Positions 16,910 through 25,545 of a stretch of DNA of 64,000 bases are shown here, in pieces (position 1 is the stretch's first letter; each line of letters begins with the position of its first letter). The notes under the pieces were generated by a model. The model searched no databases. It saw nothing but the letters and a program-made list of their open reading frames with translations, and was not told the origin of the DNA. Source of the DNA: an uncultured Clostridia bacterium (GTDB taxonomy: Bacteria; Bacillota; Clostridia; Oscillospirales; Ruminococcaceae); NCBI GenBank assembly GCA_945876755.1, contig CAMCPM010000011.1:1-64000 (forward strand). The letters run 5' to 3'. The position numbers and the translations under genes are program-made.

Positions 16910-17812
16910 ATGAAACATCTGCTTAAAATGCTTGACCTTTCCAAAGAGGAAATAATTGATATCCTTAACCTTGCCGACCAGCTCAAATATGAGCTGAAGC
17001 ACAATATTCCGCATCCCCACCTTAAAGGTAAATCGCTGGGTATGATTTTCCAGAAGGCTTCCACCCGTACAAGAGTTTCCTTTGAAACAGGTATGTACCA
17101 GCTTGGCGGAAATCCCCTGTTCCTGTCGTCATCCGATTTGCAGATAGGCAGAGGCGAGCCTGTTCAGGACACGGCGAGGGTTCTTTCCCGTTATCTTGAC
17201 GGCATTATGATCCGTACCTTTGAGCAGAAAGAGGTGGAGGATCTTGCAAAGTACGGAAGCATTCCTATAATCAACGGTCTTACAGATTTCTGCCACCCTT
17301 GTCAGATACTTGCTGACCTTATGACTATCCGTGAGTTCAAGGGGCAGTTCGGCGGTTTGAAAATGTGCTTTATCGGTGACGGAAACAACATGGCGAACTC
17401 TCTTATCGTTGGCTGTCTGAAGGTCGGCATGGCGGTTTCGGTGGCTTGTCCCGACGGTTATCATCCCGATCCGCAGGTAATGGAATTCGCTAAGGATTTT
17501 GACTGCTTCGAGCTGACGGATTCTCCTCTCAAGGCTGCGGAGAACGCTGACGTTGTTATTACCGACGTATGGGCTTCAATGGGTCAGGAGGGCGAAGCCG
17601 AGAAGCGCCGCATTGCTTTCAAGGGCTATCAGGTAAACGATGATATCATGGCTGCTGCAAAGAAGGACGCTATGGTACTGCACTGTCTGCCTGCTCACCG
17701 TGAGGAGGAGATAACCGAAAAGGTATTTGAGGCTCACGCAGACGAGATCTTTGAAGAGGCTGAAAATCGTCTCCACGCTCAGAAGGCGGTTATGGTCAAG
17801 CTGATGAAATAA
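16910..17812 (+). CDS. argF: Ornithine carbamoyltransferase
   Basis: Makes citrulline from ornithine and carbamoyl phosphate. Carbamoyl-phosphate site FQKASTRTRVSFE near residue 46, HPCQILADL near 128, FIGDGNNMANSL near 153, the ornithine loop VWASMGQEGE near 222 and MVLHCLPAHREEEI near 258. 300 aa is typical. AGGAGG lies just upstream of the ATG. Its stop codon is immediately overlapped by the left arm of a long structured repeat. Confidence 0.96.
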   Translation: MKHLLKMLDLSKEEIIDILNLADQLKYELKHNIPHPHLKGKSLGMIFQKASTRTRVSFETGMYQLGGNPLFLSSSDLQIGRGEPVQDTARVLSRYLDGIMIRTFEQKEVEDLAKYGSIPIINGLTDFCHPCQILADLMTIREFKGQFGGLKMCFIGDGNNMANSLIVGCLKVGMAVSVACPDGYHPDPQVMEFAKDFDCFELTDSPLKAAENADVVITDVWASMGQEGEAEKRRIAFKGYQVNDDIMAAAKKDAMVLHCLPAHREEEITEKVFEAHADEIFEEAENRLHAQKAVMVKLMK

Positions 17813-17906
17813 TACTAATTCCTAATCTCCTCATAGACAACGTCTATAAGGAGAGCTGCCTAAAAGGCGGCAAGTCAAAACCTGTGGTTTTGACGGAATT
17901 AGTATT
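17811..17906 (+). other. Cloverleaf-like structured element abutting argF
   Basis: A perfect 12-bp outer stem AATACTAATTCC (17811-17822) with GGAATTAGTATT (17895-17906) encloses three hairpins: CTCCTcATAGAC/GTCTATaAGGAG (17827-17853, one mismatch), GCTGCC/GGCGGC (17855-17871) and a perfect GTCAAAACC/GGTTTTGAC (17874-17894). The left arm overlaps the argF stop codon. It has no anticodon or T-loop features of a tRNA. It could be a structured repeat, an RNA processing/stability element or a small folded RNA. Confidence 0.7.
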
Positions 17907-17918
17907 GAACGGCTTTCT

Positions 17919-17984
17919 TGCGGCTTCGCCGCACCCACCGCAAAGCGGTGGAATCAACCTATAGACTTTGTCTATAGGTTGATT
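17919..17984 (+). other. Three further consecutive hairpins downstream of argF
   Basis: Hairpins TGCGGC/GCCGCA (17919-17933), CCACCGC/GCGGTGG (17935-17951) and a perfect 15-bp stem beginning AATCAACCTATAGAC with a TTT loop (17952-17984). None has a proper T-run, so they are not standard terminators. They continue the structured region started at 17811; the 326-bp gap up to the DUF975 gene holds these and the tandem palindromes. Confidence 0.7.
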
Positions 17985-18030
17985 AAGAAATAGTATAAAA
18001 AAGTGAAAGCTTACGTTTTCGTTTTATGAA

Positions 18031-18115
18031 CGGGCAGATATTATCCGTCTAAAGTGAAAAGTGAATAGTTATTTGTAGGGGCGGATATTATCCGCCCTAA
18101 AGTGAATATAGAATA
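18031..18115 (+). repeat. Tandem copies of a GC palindrome plus GTGAA-type repeat
   Basis: Two units about 47 bp apart. A degraded CGGGCAGATATTATCCGTCT is followed by AAAGTGAAAAGTGAATAG (18031-18068). A perfect GGGCGGATATTATCCGCCC palindrome (18079-18097) is followed by TAAAGTGAATATAGAATAG. The same modules appear at 4304 and 11608-11658. Confidence 0.65.
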
Positions 18116-18138
18116 GTGAGTGCGAAAGGGGTAACGAT

Positions 18139-18900
18139 ATGGGGTACAGTCACGAAAGAATAAAAAGCAACGCAAAGCTTTTCTACAAAAATAACACGGG
18201 CAATTCCATTTTATCAATATTAATTTTTTACGGCGTGACTTTCGGTGCGATAATGGCGCTTTATCTTGTAATGTTTATTTTCGGTCTGATATTCGGGGTG
18301 TCGGCAGGTATTGCGGGTTCGTCAGGTTCGGATTCTGCCGGGGTTGCAGCTGCGGCAGGCGGAATTATGTTCACCCTGTTTTTTATGGCGGTGTATATCG
18401 CGGTTCTGCTGGGACTTTATCCCCTTACCATCGGACTTATGGGATGGTACAGAAAGTCCATTTATGAAAAGGTTTCGCTGTCTGAAATTTTTGCTATGTA
18501 CAAGAAGCAGCACCTTATGAGCAGTATAGGAACAATGCTGCTTATGCAGGTATACATCTTTCTGTGGAGTCTGCTGTTCATTATTCCCGGAATCATCAAG
18601 TCATACAGCTATGCGCAGGCGCTTTTTATCAAGGCTGAAAACCCGAATATTTCCGCTTCGAGGGCTATTGAACTGAGCAAGATAATGATGGAGGGTCATA
18701 AAGGCGACCTGTTCTATCTGCATCTGAGCTTTATCGGCTGGATGCTGCTTTCGTCGATAACATACAACATTCTTGGTATTGTTTACGTTTTTCCGTATTT
18801 TTACGCTGCGCAGGCTTTTGCTTATGAGGAGATAAAGGCGGACGCAATTGCAAGAGGTGTTATTGACCCCGAAGAATTTGTTCCTTCGGTTCAGTATTAA
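18139..18900 (+). CDS. DUF975 family integral membrane protein
   Basis: 253 aa with about five hydrophobic segments. It starts with the family-typical IKSNAKLFYKNN and contains WYRKSIYEKVSLSEIF, IPGIIKSYSYAQALFIKAENPNISASRAIELSKIMMEGHKGDLFYL and VYVFPYFYAAQAFAYEEI, all DUF975 hallmarks. Function of the family is unknown; it is a cytoplasmic membrane protein. AAAGGGG lies 8 nt upstream of the start. Confidence 0.85.
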   Translation: MGYSHERIKSNAKLFYKNNTGNSILSILIFYGVTFGAIMALYLVMFIFGLIFGVSAGIAGSSGSDSAGVAAAAGGIMFTLFFMAVYIAVLLGLYPLTIGLMGWYRKSIYEKVSLSEIFAMYKKQHLMSSIGTMLLMQVYIFLWSLLFIIPGIIKSYSYAQALFIKAENPNISASRAIELSKIMMEGHKGDLFYLHLSFIGWMLLSSITYNILGIVYVFPYFYAAQAFAYEEIKADAIARGVIDPEEFVPSVQY

Positions 18901-18906
18901 TTTTTT

Positions 18907-19029
18907 AACGGCTTGGATTAGGGGAATGACCGTATAGAATTATGTAAGGGTACCGAGCAGAAAACTCTCGGTACTCTGTTATTTTATTACGGACTGCCAA
19001 ATGGGGCGCCCCTTCCAAGCCGTTTTTTT
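18907..19029 (+). terminator. Long branched terminator-like structure before the flagellar operon
   Basis: AACGGCTTGGA (18907-18917) pairs perfectly with TCCAAGCCGTT (19014-19024) and is followed by a run of seven T (19023-19029). Inside is a GTACCGAG/CTCGGTAC hairpin (18950-18974). The T-run at the base of an 11-bp stem fits termination, but the 96-nt interior is unusually long. Confidence 0.6.
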
Positions 19030-19348
19030 GCTTTGAAATATGAACAATTAACAATTTGTATAAAAAATATAACGCTATTCCATAGGGTATAAATCTAAAA
19101 TATTTGTTTAAAATCACTAAATTATCGGCGGATTTCGACATAATATTTGTAACAGCGTATTATTTTTTGTGAGGTTTAGGAAAATTTAATAGAAATATCG
19201 TTAAAATTTTTACGGCTGATTTGAGAATTATTTTACTGTTCCACTTGTTTTTTATGGGAAAATGTTATATACTATTATTGAATAATTATGGGGTAGTATA
19301 CCCTTTTGACCCCTGATTACGGCTTTTTGCCGGGAAAGGACTGGTTTT
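19030..19348 (+). promoter_or_regulatory. AT-rich upstream region and probable promoter of the flagellar operon
   Basis: Within this stretch TTGTTT (19245-19250) and TATACT (19268-19273) are 17 bp apart, 75 nt before flgB. The downstream leader contains GGGGT...ACCCC and CGGC...GCCG short inverted repeats, and GGGAAAGGA precedes flgB. No convincing sigma-D (TAAA-N15-GCCGATAA) site faces the operon. Otherwise I see no gene here. Confidence 0.55.
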
Positions 19349-19744
19349 ATGGGTCTTTTTGACAGCGTTACTCACAACCTCGCAGAACAGGCGCTTGACG
19401 CGACCTGGTACAAGCAGAGAGTTATTACAAACAATATCGCTAACTGTGATACGCCCGATTTTAAGGCGAAAACAGTTGAGTTCGGGCTTATCTTAAAAGA
19501 AAAATGCAAGTGCAAATACCATGAGGGTATTAAGGACGGTATTCATCATGCGGATAATGACGAGCCGCTGCGGCTGACTGTTACCACTACATATGAAACC
19601 AATACCAACCAGATACTTGACGGAAATAATGTGGATATGGAAAAGGAGCAGACCGCTCTTGCCGACGCTCAGTATCAGTACGGGGCGCTGACGGATTACC
19701 TTAACAACAACTATGCGATGATAAGAAAAGCGGTATCAAAATAA
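19349..19744 (+). CDS. flgB: Flagellar basal-body rod protein FlgB
   Basis: 131 aa proximal rod subunit, exported by the flagellar type III apparatus. Opens with the family pattern LAEQALDATWYKQRVITNNIANCDTPDFKAKTVEF. Residues 40-85 are variable and the C-terminal heptad-rich helix (NNVDMEKEQTALADAQYQYGALTDYLNNNY) pairs with the N-terminal helix in the rod. First gene of the operon. Confidence 0.93.
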   Translation: MGLFDSVTHNLAEQALDATWYKQRVITNNIANCDTPDFKAKTVEFGLILKEKCKCKYHEGIKDGIHHADNDEPLRLTVTTTYETNTNQILDGNNVDMEKEQTALADAQYQYGALTDYLNNNYAMIRKAVSK

Positions 19745-19793
19745 TCTGACCGCATGAAAAAGTACGGCTGCAAACAGTGAAAGGACGGTTGCA

Positions 19794-20294
19794 ATGTCTT
19801 TTATTAACTCGCTTGATATAAGCGCTTCGGCGCTTTCGGCGCAGAGACTGCGCTCGGATATAATTATGCAGAATATCGCCAATCAGGAGACGTATAACAC
19901 TTCTCCCGACGGCGACCCTTACTGCCGTCAGCTTGTGGTTTTTTCCGAAAAGAAAAAATTCAGCGACGTGCTTGACAAGTATGCCAACATCTCGAACAAT
20001 GATGACGGCGTAAAGCATCACCGGGGCGTTTATTACCTCAACCACAGCAACAAATACAGCTATGCGGGTGTTACCGTTGCAAAGGTTATTGAGGATGACG
20101 CGCCGTTTGTTCCCGTTTATGACCCGGACAACCCTCTTGCGGACGAGGACGGTTACATATACAAAAGCAACGTTGACAACAGCAAGGAGCAGATAGACCT
20201 GCTTGCTACTCAGCGTTCCTATGAGGCAAACGCTTCCGCTTATCAGGCGGTAAAGGCTATGCTTTCCAAGGCGATGACTCTTAGCGGAAGATAA
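19794..20294 (+). CDS. flgC: Flagellar basal-body rod protein FlgC
   Basis: 166 aa proximal rod subunit. N-terminal SLDISASALSAQRLRSDIIMQNIANQET is the flagellar rod signature, and C-terminal NVDNSKEQIDLLATQRSYEANASAYQAVKAMLSKAM is the conserved coiled-coil end. YTYVGV-like rod residues are present as YSYAGVTVAKVIED. Confidence 0.94.
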   Translation: MSFINSLDISASALSAQRLRSDIIMQNIANQETYNTSPDGDPYCRQLVVFSEKKKFSDVLDKYANISNNDDGVKHHRGVYYLNHSNKYSYAGVTVAKVIEDDAPFVPVYDPDNPLADEDGYIYKSNVDNSKEQIDLLATQRSYEANASAYQAVKAMLSKAMTLSGR

Positions 20295-20330
20295 TTTTTT
20301 ATACAGTCCGTAATATAAAGGAGATTTATT

Positions 20331-20642
20331 ATGTTTATTGTACCTATAAGCAGTGCTATTCAGCCTGTTGAATCATTTTTTGACGATAATGCTGTAAAGT
20401 CTGTAACGGAAGAGTCCGACAAGCCTCAGTTCTCGGATGTTTTCAAGGAGATATTTTCCGATGTTCAGGAGACTCAAAGAGTCGTTCAGGAGGATTCGGT
20501 ACGTCTTGCTATGGGCGAGATCGACGATCTGCACACCATATACAACAACATGACAAAGGCTTCCGTGGCGGTAGAAACTTTCGTTGCTGTCAAGGACGCG
20601 GCTGTCAACGCTTATGACAGGATACTTCAGATATCTATGTAA
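20331..20642 (+). CDS. fliE: Flagellar hook-basal body protein FliE
   Basis: 103 aa, the MS-ring/rod junction protein. The C-terminal half (MGEIDDLHTIYNNMTKASVAVETFVAVKDAAVNAYDRILQISM) matches FliE closely; the N-terminus is variable. AAAGGAGA precedes the ATG. Normal length and usual position after flgC. Confidence 0.92.
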   Translation: MFIVPISSAIQPVESFFDDNAVKSVTEESDKPQFSDVFKEIFSDVQETQRVVQEDSVRLAMGEIDDLHTIYNNMTKASVAVETFVAVKDAAVNAYDRILQISM

Positions 20643-20691
20643 AAAGCTGCGCTTTGCGCTTTACGCTTAAAAAGGAAGGAAAATTCGTAAA

Positions 20692-22320
20692 ATGGCGATT
20701 AAGGAGCAGGTTACCAAGGTCACAAAGTCATTTACGCAATTCTGGGAATCGCAGGACAAGAAACGCAGGATACTTTATGTTGCGATACTTGTAGCGGTCG
20801 TTCTGCTTGCGGTAATTGTGACGGTTGCTTTAAATAAAAAGGATTATGTCGTTCTTTATGAGGGGCTTGAGACCTCCGAGGCGGCGGAAATGGTTTCTCT
20901 TATTGAGGGAATGGGATATGAAGCGAAGCTTTCAAACGGTACTATTACCGTTCTGAAGGGTACTGAAAATTATATCACCATTCAGCTTGCTCAGCAGGAA
21001 TACCCCAAAAGCAGTCTTAATTATCCGATGACTACCGAGAAAACGGGTATGTTCACAACCGAATCTGAGAGAAACGCTTATGAAAAAATGGATACCGAAA
21101 ACAGACTCAGCGCTATTATCGGTTCTATGGAAAATATCAGCAAGGCGGTAGTTACGCTGACTGCGCCCGAGCAGAAAAATACGGTCATTACCTCAAACAA
21201 GCAGTACCCTACTGCTGCGGTGGTGGTTTACCTGGACGGTATCGAAAAGCTTTCAAACAATCAGATAACCGGTATCACACACGTTGTGAAAATGTCATGG
21301 TCGGGTCTTACGGACGAGAATATCTCGATAGTGGACGGTTACGGTATCCCTCAGATACTGAACGCCGACGGAGATTACGACCTGCTGCTTGACGAAACCA
21401 AAAAGCTTGTTTTCAAGACAAATCTTGAAAATACCATTAAGGACAAGATACTTGAGCTGCTGGTACCTATTTACGGCGAGGACGGCGTTTCCGTTGCGGT
21501 AAATATGGTTCTCAACTTTGATTCAAAAGTAAGCGAGAATACTAATTATTCCCCAGAAGGAAACACCAATGCAGGTGTTCTTCAGCACGCGGACGTTGAC
21601 AATGCAAGCGGTGGAACTACCGCTGACGGCGGCGTTGTAGGCGTTGAGGGAAATGCCGATGACACATATCCTACCGGCGACACCAACGGTTACGGCGCAT
21701 GGTCGGAGGAATCCTTCTCGAACACATATCTTGTCGATACATACAAGGAACAGATAGAAAAGAAGGGCTATGAGATAGACGGTCTTTCAATTTCGGTAGT
21801 GGTTTATACGGATTATCTTTCCGAGGCTGAAAAGCAGGATCTTGTAAAGCTTGTGGGTACTGCCGGAACGGTAAGAACAGAGGTACTTGACGATGTTGTT
21901 ACCGTTACAAACTTCAGAAAATACACCGATGTTGAAGAGGTCGGTCCCGTTGCTCCCACATATCTGTTCGGACTTACCTTTGACCAGCTCATTCTTGTGG
22001 GTGCTATACTGCTTATACTTATTCTTGTTATTCTTATCGTGCTTGCTATCGTTTCCGGCAATGCAAAGAAGAAGAGAAAGGCTTTCGAGAAGCAGGTCAT
22101 CGAAACAAGCGGTCTTTCCATTCCGGAGGGAGAAGAGCCTGTGGATACTTTCGCTTTCAGCGAGGCGGGCGAGCCTGTGGAGGTCCCGAGCCTTACAGAC
22201 GACCAGATAGAGACAAAGGAAGTCGTTATCAGAAGAGAGATCAGCGAATTTGCAAAGCACAGCCCCGAAATTGTGGCTCAGCTGCTTAAAAGCTGGATGA
22301 AGGAAGAGGAGGATAACTGA
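20692..22320 (+). CDS. fliF: Flagellar MS-ring protein FliF
   Basis: 542 aa. Two transmembrane helices (about residues 28-47 and 430-455) flank a periplasm-facing region with ring-building motifs (YVVLYEGLETSEAAEMVSLIEGMGY; NRLSAIIGSMENISKAVVTLTAPE). The cytoplasmic tail ends in an acidic FliG-binding segment (EFAKHSPEIVAQLLKSWMKEEEDN). Its TGA stop overlaps the fliG ATG (TGATG), coupling the partners. Confidence 0.95.
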   Translation: MAIKEQVTKVTKSFTQFWESQDKKRRILYVAILVAVVLLAVIVTVALNKKDYVVLYEGLETSEAAEMVSLIEGMGYEAKLSNGTITVLKGTENYITIQLAQQEYPKSSLNYPMTTEKTGMFTTESERNAYEKMDTENRLSAIIGSMENISKAVVTLTAPEQKNTVITSNKQYPTAAVVVYLDGIEKLSNNQITGITHVVKMSWSGLTDENISIVDGYGIPQILNADGDYDLLLDETKKLVFKTNLENTIKDKILELLVPIYGEDGVSVAVNMVLNFDSKVSENTNYSPEGNTNAGVLQHADVDNASGGTTADGGVVGVEGNADDTYPTGDTNGYGAWSEESFSNTYLVDTYKEQIEKKGYEIDGLSISVVVYTDYLSEAEKQDLVKLVGTAGTVRTEVLDDVVTVTNFRKYTDVEEVGPVAPTYLFGLTFDQLILVGAILLILILVILIVLAIVSGNAKKKRKAFEKQVIETSGLSIPEGEEPVDTFAFSEAGEPVEVPSLTDDQIETKEVVIRREISEFAKHSPEIVAQLLKSWMKEEEDN

Positions 22321-23330
22321 TGCCCGATATTGAAGAACTTACTTCTATGCAGAAAGCGGCGATAGTTGTTACCTCCATCGGTGCTGAAAATGCTGCTCAC
22401 GTTTATCAGCGGCTTGGGGACGAAGAGGTCGAAAAGCTTACCTTTGAGGTTTCAAGTCTGCCGTATATGGACATTGCTCAGGTTGACGCAGTTTTAAATG
22501 AATTTTACGAGCTGTGTCTGACCCAGAAGGTAATTACCGAGGGCGGTGTGGACTATGCAAGGTCTGTTCTTGAAAAGGCTTACGGTCCCGAAATGGCGCA
22601 GAAGCTGATGGACAAGGTTTCAAAGTCCATGCAGACAAAGGCTTTCGAGTTCGTAAGAAAATCCGACTACAAGAACCTGCTTGCCATTATCCAGAACGAG
22701 CATCCGCAGACTATTGCGCTGGTGCTGTCATATGTCAACTCCGACCAGGCTTCGCTTGTTCTTCAGGAGCTTCCTAAGGAAAAGCGGGTCGAGGTCGTTG
22801 AAAGAATCGCCAAGATGGAATCTGCTTCGCCGGAAACTATTAAGGCTATTGAATCCACTCTTGAAAGAAAGTTTGCGGCAGTTGTTTCCATGGACCTTAC
22901 AGAGGTCGGCGGTATCAACTATGTTGCGGACGTTCTGAACAAGGTCGACCGCGGTACGGAGAAGTACATCTTCGACGAGCTCTCTGCGAGAGACCCTGCG
23001 TTGGTGGAAGAGATCAAAAAGAAAATGTTCGTTTTCGAGGATATCCTTACTCTCGATTCCATGTCGATACAGCGTTTCATCAGAGACGTGGAAACAAAGG
23101 ATCTTGCCGTTGCTATCAAAGGCTCCAATGCCGATGTTGCCGCAACCCTTTACGCAAATATGCCGCAGAGAATGCAGGAATCTATCCAGCAGGAGATCGA
23201 ATACCTCCACAATGTGCGTATGCGTGATGTTGATGAGGCTCAGCAGAGGATTGTTGGCATTATCCGTCACCTGGAGGAAGAGGGCGAGCTCGTAATCGGA
23301 AAGAGCGGAGAGGACGAGATAATTGCTTAA
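22320..23330 (+). CDS. fliG: Flagellar motor switch protein FliG
   Basis: 336 aa C-ring protein contacting FliF, FliM and the MotA stator. It contains the EHPQTIALVLSY motif near residue 126 and the C-terminal charged torque helix (LTLDSMSIQRFIRDVETKDLAVAIKGS). Three ARM-like domains of normal total length. Confidence 0.96.
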   Translation: MPDIEELTSMQKAAIVVTSIGAENAAHVYQRLGDEEVEKLTFEVSSLPYMDIAQVDAVLNEFYELCLTQKVITEGGVDYARSVLEKAYGPEMAQKLMDKVSKSMQTKAFEFVRKSDYKNLLAIIQNEHPQTIALVLSYVNSDQASLVLQELPKEKRVEVVERIAKMESASPETIKAIESTLERKFAAVVSMDLTEVGGINYVADVLNKVDRGTEKYIFDELSARDPALVEEIKKKMFVFEDILTLDSMSIQRFIRDVETKDLAVAIKGSNADVAATLYANMPQRMQESIQQEIEYLHNVRMRDVDEAQQRIVGIIRHLEEEGELVIGKSGEDEIIA

Positions 23331-24186
23331 GATCGTTAGAGGCTTCGGCACGGGATACGAGATCGGCGAGCCTGTCAAAATCGACAACACCGTGTATATA
23401 CCCGGCGAGGACGAGGATACGGGCGAGGTTATCTCCGCTGAGGAGATGCGCAGGCGTGAGGAAGAGGAAAAAGCCGAGCAGGAGCGCCGCTTCAATGAGG
23501 CGGTGGACGAAAAGGTTCGGCAGCTGCTTTCCGAGCGCAGTGCGGCTCTTGAACAGGAGAGAGCCGACATCATAGAGCAGGCAAAAAATCAGGCGGCTTC
23601 TATTACTGCCGATGCAAAGGCAGCTACTATGGCGGTCATGGAAAAGGCTCAGAAGGAATGCGTTATCCTCAAGGAGCAGGCCAAAAATGAGGGCTTTGAG
23701 GAGGGTTTCGCAGAGGGCAGGGGCGAATCGCTTGAAAAGTATAAAAAGTACATAGACGCTGCCGGCAAGCTGCTTTCCGAGATAAATTCCCGAAAGGAAG
23801 CATATTATATTTCCAACGAGGAGGAAATGCGTGAGACCGTTTTTGAGATGGTGAAGAAAATCGTGCGCACGGAATATGATACAAATTCCGAGGTTATCGA
23901 AAACATCATCGAGGAGGCGGCTAAGAACTTCCGCAATTCCGATTATATAAAAATTACCCTTGCTGAGGACGAGATCACCGAGAGGTTCAGGACGGACGAA
24001 AAGCTTATAAAGGAGCTTATCCCGTTCGTTCCCGAAATTGAGATAGAGTTCGACGAGGACGCTGAAGAAGGTACGGTCATTCTGGACAACGGTTCCGAGA
24101 TCGTGGACGCAGGCGTTCCTACGCAGCTTGATTTCTTAAAGGAGATCTTACACAACACAAGGGGCAAGACTGAGGACGATGAATAG
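23323..24186 (+). CDS. fliH: Flagellar assembly protein FliH
   Basis: 287 aa regulator of the export ATPase FliI. A long charged coiled coil (residues about 45-140, rich in Glu, Lys and Ala with GFEEGFAEGRGE glycine repeats) precedes the globular C-terminal domain. TTG start at 23323 overlaps the fliG end by 8 nt, with GAGAGG upstream. Confidence 0.88.
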   Translation: MLKIVRGFGTGYEIGEPVKIDNTVYIPGEDEDTGEVISAEEMRRREEEEKAEQERRFNEAVDEKVRQLLSERSAALEQERADIIEQAKNQAASITADAKAATMAVMEKAQKECVILKEQAKNEGFEEGFAEGRGESLEKYKKYIDAAGKLLSEINSRKEAYYISNEEEMRETVFEMVKKIVRTEYDTNSEVIENIIEEAAKNFRNSDYIKITLAEDEITERFRTDEKLIKELIPFVPEIEIEFDEDAEEGTVILDNGSEIVDAGVPTQLDFLKEILHNTRGKTEDDE

Positions 24187-24210
24187 CCGTCCTTTACACG
24201 GAGAAACATT

Positions 24211-25530
24211 ATGAATTTTGCAGCCGTTCGCGAAGCCGTCAAGCAGGCGGATCTGTTCAGATATCAGGGTAAAATTGAAAAGATAATCGGAATGACCGTC
24301 GAAGCTTCCGGTCCGGAGGCGAATATCGGCGACGTTTGCAGAATTTTCCGCAAGGGTGAAACCGCCAAGAGCTCCGACTCGTTCATTTACGGCGAGGTGG
24401 TGGGCTTTAACAACGGCAAGGTAATGCTTATGCCTTATACCGACATTGAGGGTGTTGGTCCCGGGTCTATTGTTGACAACACGGGCAGGCAGCTTCAGGT
24501 GGGCGTGGGTGACGCTCTTGTGGGAAGAATAATAAATGCTATCGGAGAACCAATTGACGGAGGTCCTCCCATTGAAACTACCGACAGATACTCGATCGCA
24601 GGCGAGCCTGTAAATCCTCTGACAAGACCGAGAATAGACGAGATAATCCCCTTCGGGGTGAAGGCTATCGATGGTCTGCTGACTATCGGCAGAGGTCAGC
24701 GTATGGGAATCTTCGCAGGCTCTGGCGTAGGTAAATCTACGCTGCTGGGCATGATAGCCCGTGAGGTCGAGGCTGATATAAATGTTATCGCTCTTGTGGG
24801 CGAGCGTGGACGTGAGGTTCTGGAATTTATCGAGCGCGACCTTGGCGAAAAGGGTATGGCACGTTCGGTACTTGTAGTTGCTACCTCTGACCAGCCTGCT
24901 ATGATGCGAAACCGCTGTCCTATGACGGCGACTGCTATTGCGGAATATTTCAAAGACCAAGGGAAAAATGTTCTGCTGATGATGGATTCGCTGACGAGAT
25001 TTGCTATGGCGCAGCGTGAAATCGGACTTGCGGTGGGAGAGGCGCCTATCGCAAGAGGCTATACGCCGTCCATTTATACCGCTATGCCGAAGCTTCTGGA
25101 GCGTGCCGGGAATTTCGAGAAAGGCTCTATCACGGGCATTTACACGGTGCTTGTGGAGGGTGACGATACTAACGAGCCTATATCCGACACGGTGCGAGGT
25201 ATCATTGACGGTCACATTATCCTTTCAAGAAAGGTTGCGGCGAGAAACCATTATCCTGCAATCGAAATACTGGAGTCGGTTTCCCGTCTTATGTCGGAGA
25301 TCGCCGATAAGCCTCAGCGTGATGCGGCTTCAAAGCTGAGAAATCTGCTTTCGGTTTATAATGCAAACTATGACCTTGTTTCTATCGGCGCATACAAAAA
25401 GGGTACAAATCCTGCGCTGGACGAGGCTTTGAGAAAAATAGACAAGATAAACGCTTTTCTTCAGCAGGCTACCGACGAGGCTTTCTCCTTTGAGGAAACC
25501 GTGGAGATGATGAAGAATGCGGTCAAATGA
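24211..25530 (+). CDS. fliI: Flagellum-specific ATP synthase FliI
   Basis: 439 aa export ATPase, homologous to F1 beta. Walker A GIFAGSGVGKSTLLGM near residue 165, ALVGERGREVLEFI near 194, Walker B NVLLMMDSLTRFAMAQRE near 253, and the TGIYTVLVEGDDTNEPI region. Follows fliH by 24 bp. Confidence 0.96.
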   Translation: MNFAAVREAVKQADLFRYQGKIEKIIGMTVEASGPEANIGDVCRIFRKGETAKSSDSFIYGEVVGFNNGKVMLMPYTDIEGVGPGSIVDNTGRQLQVGVGDALVGRIINAIGEPIDGGPPIETTDRYSIAGEPVNPLTRPRIDEIIPFGVKAIDGLLTIGRGQRMGIFAGSGVGKSTLLGMIAREVEADINVIALVGERGREVLEFIERDLGEKGMARSVLVVATSDQPAMMRNRCPMTATAIAEYFKDQGKNVLLMMDSLTRFAMAQREIGLAVGEAPIARGYTPSIYTAMPKLLERAGNFEKGSITGIYTVLVEGDDTNEPISDTVRGIIDGHIILSRKVAARNHYPAIEILESVSRLMSEIADKPQRDAASKLRNLLSVYNANYDLVSIGAYKKGTNPALDEALRKIDKINAFLQQATDEAFSFEETVEMMKNAVK

Positions 25531-25545
25531 TCCGGAGGTTAGACC

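Noticed and set aside
17811-17906. Cloverleaf fold as a possible tRNA or tRNA-like gene
   Set aside because: The closing stem is 12 bp, there is no T-loop GTTC-type sequence, no anticodon-arm geometry and no CCA end; the middle hairpin loops do not match tRNA. Kept only as a structured element.
19122-19129. GCCGATAA on the minus strand, matching a sigma-28 -10 element
   Set aside because: It points away from the flagellar operon, has no good TAAA at the right spacing and no gene in that direction.
19280-19348. Cyclic di-GMP riboswitch in the flgB leader
   Set aside because: Short inverted repeats are present, but I cannot find the conserved GEMM core or tetraloop receptor positions.
24148-25215. 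355-codon open frame on the minus strand
   Set aside because: Antisense to fliI and fliH, with a composition (His/Ser/Arg-rich) typical of a shadow frame.
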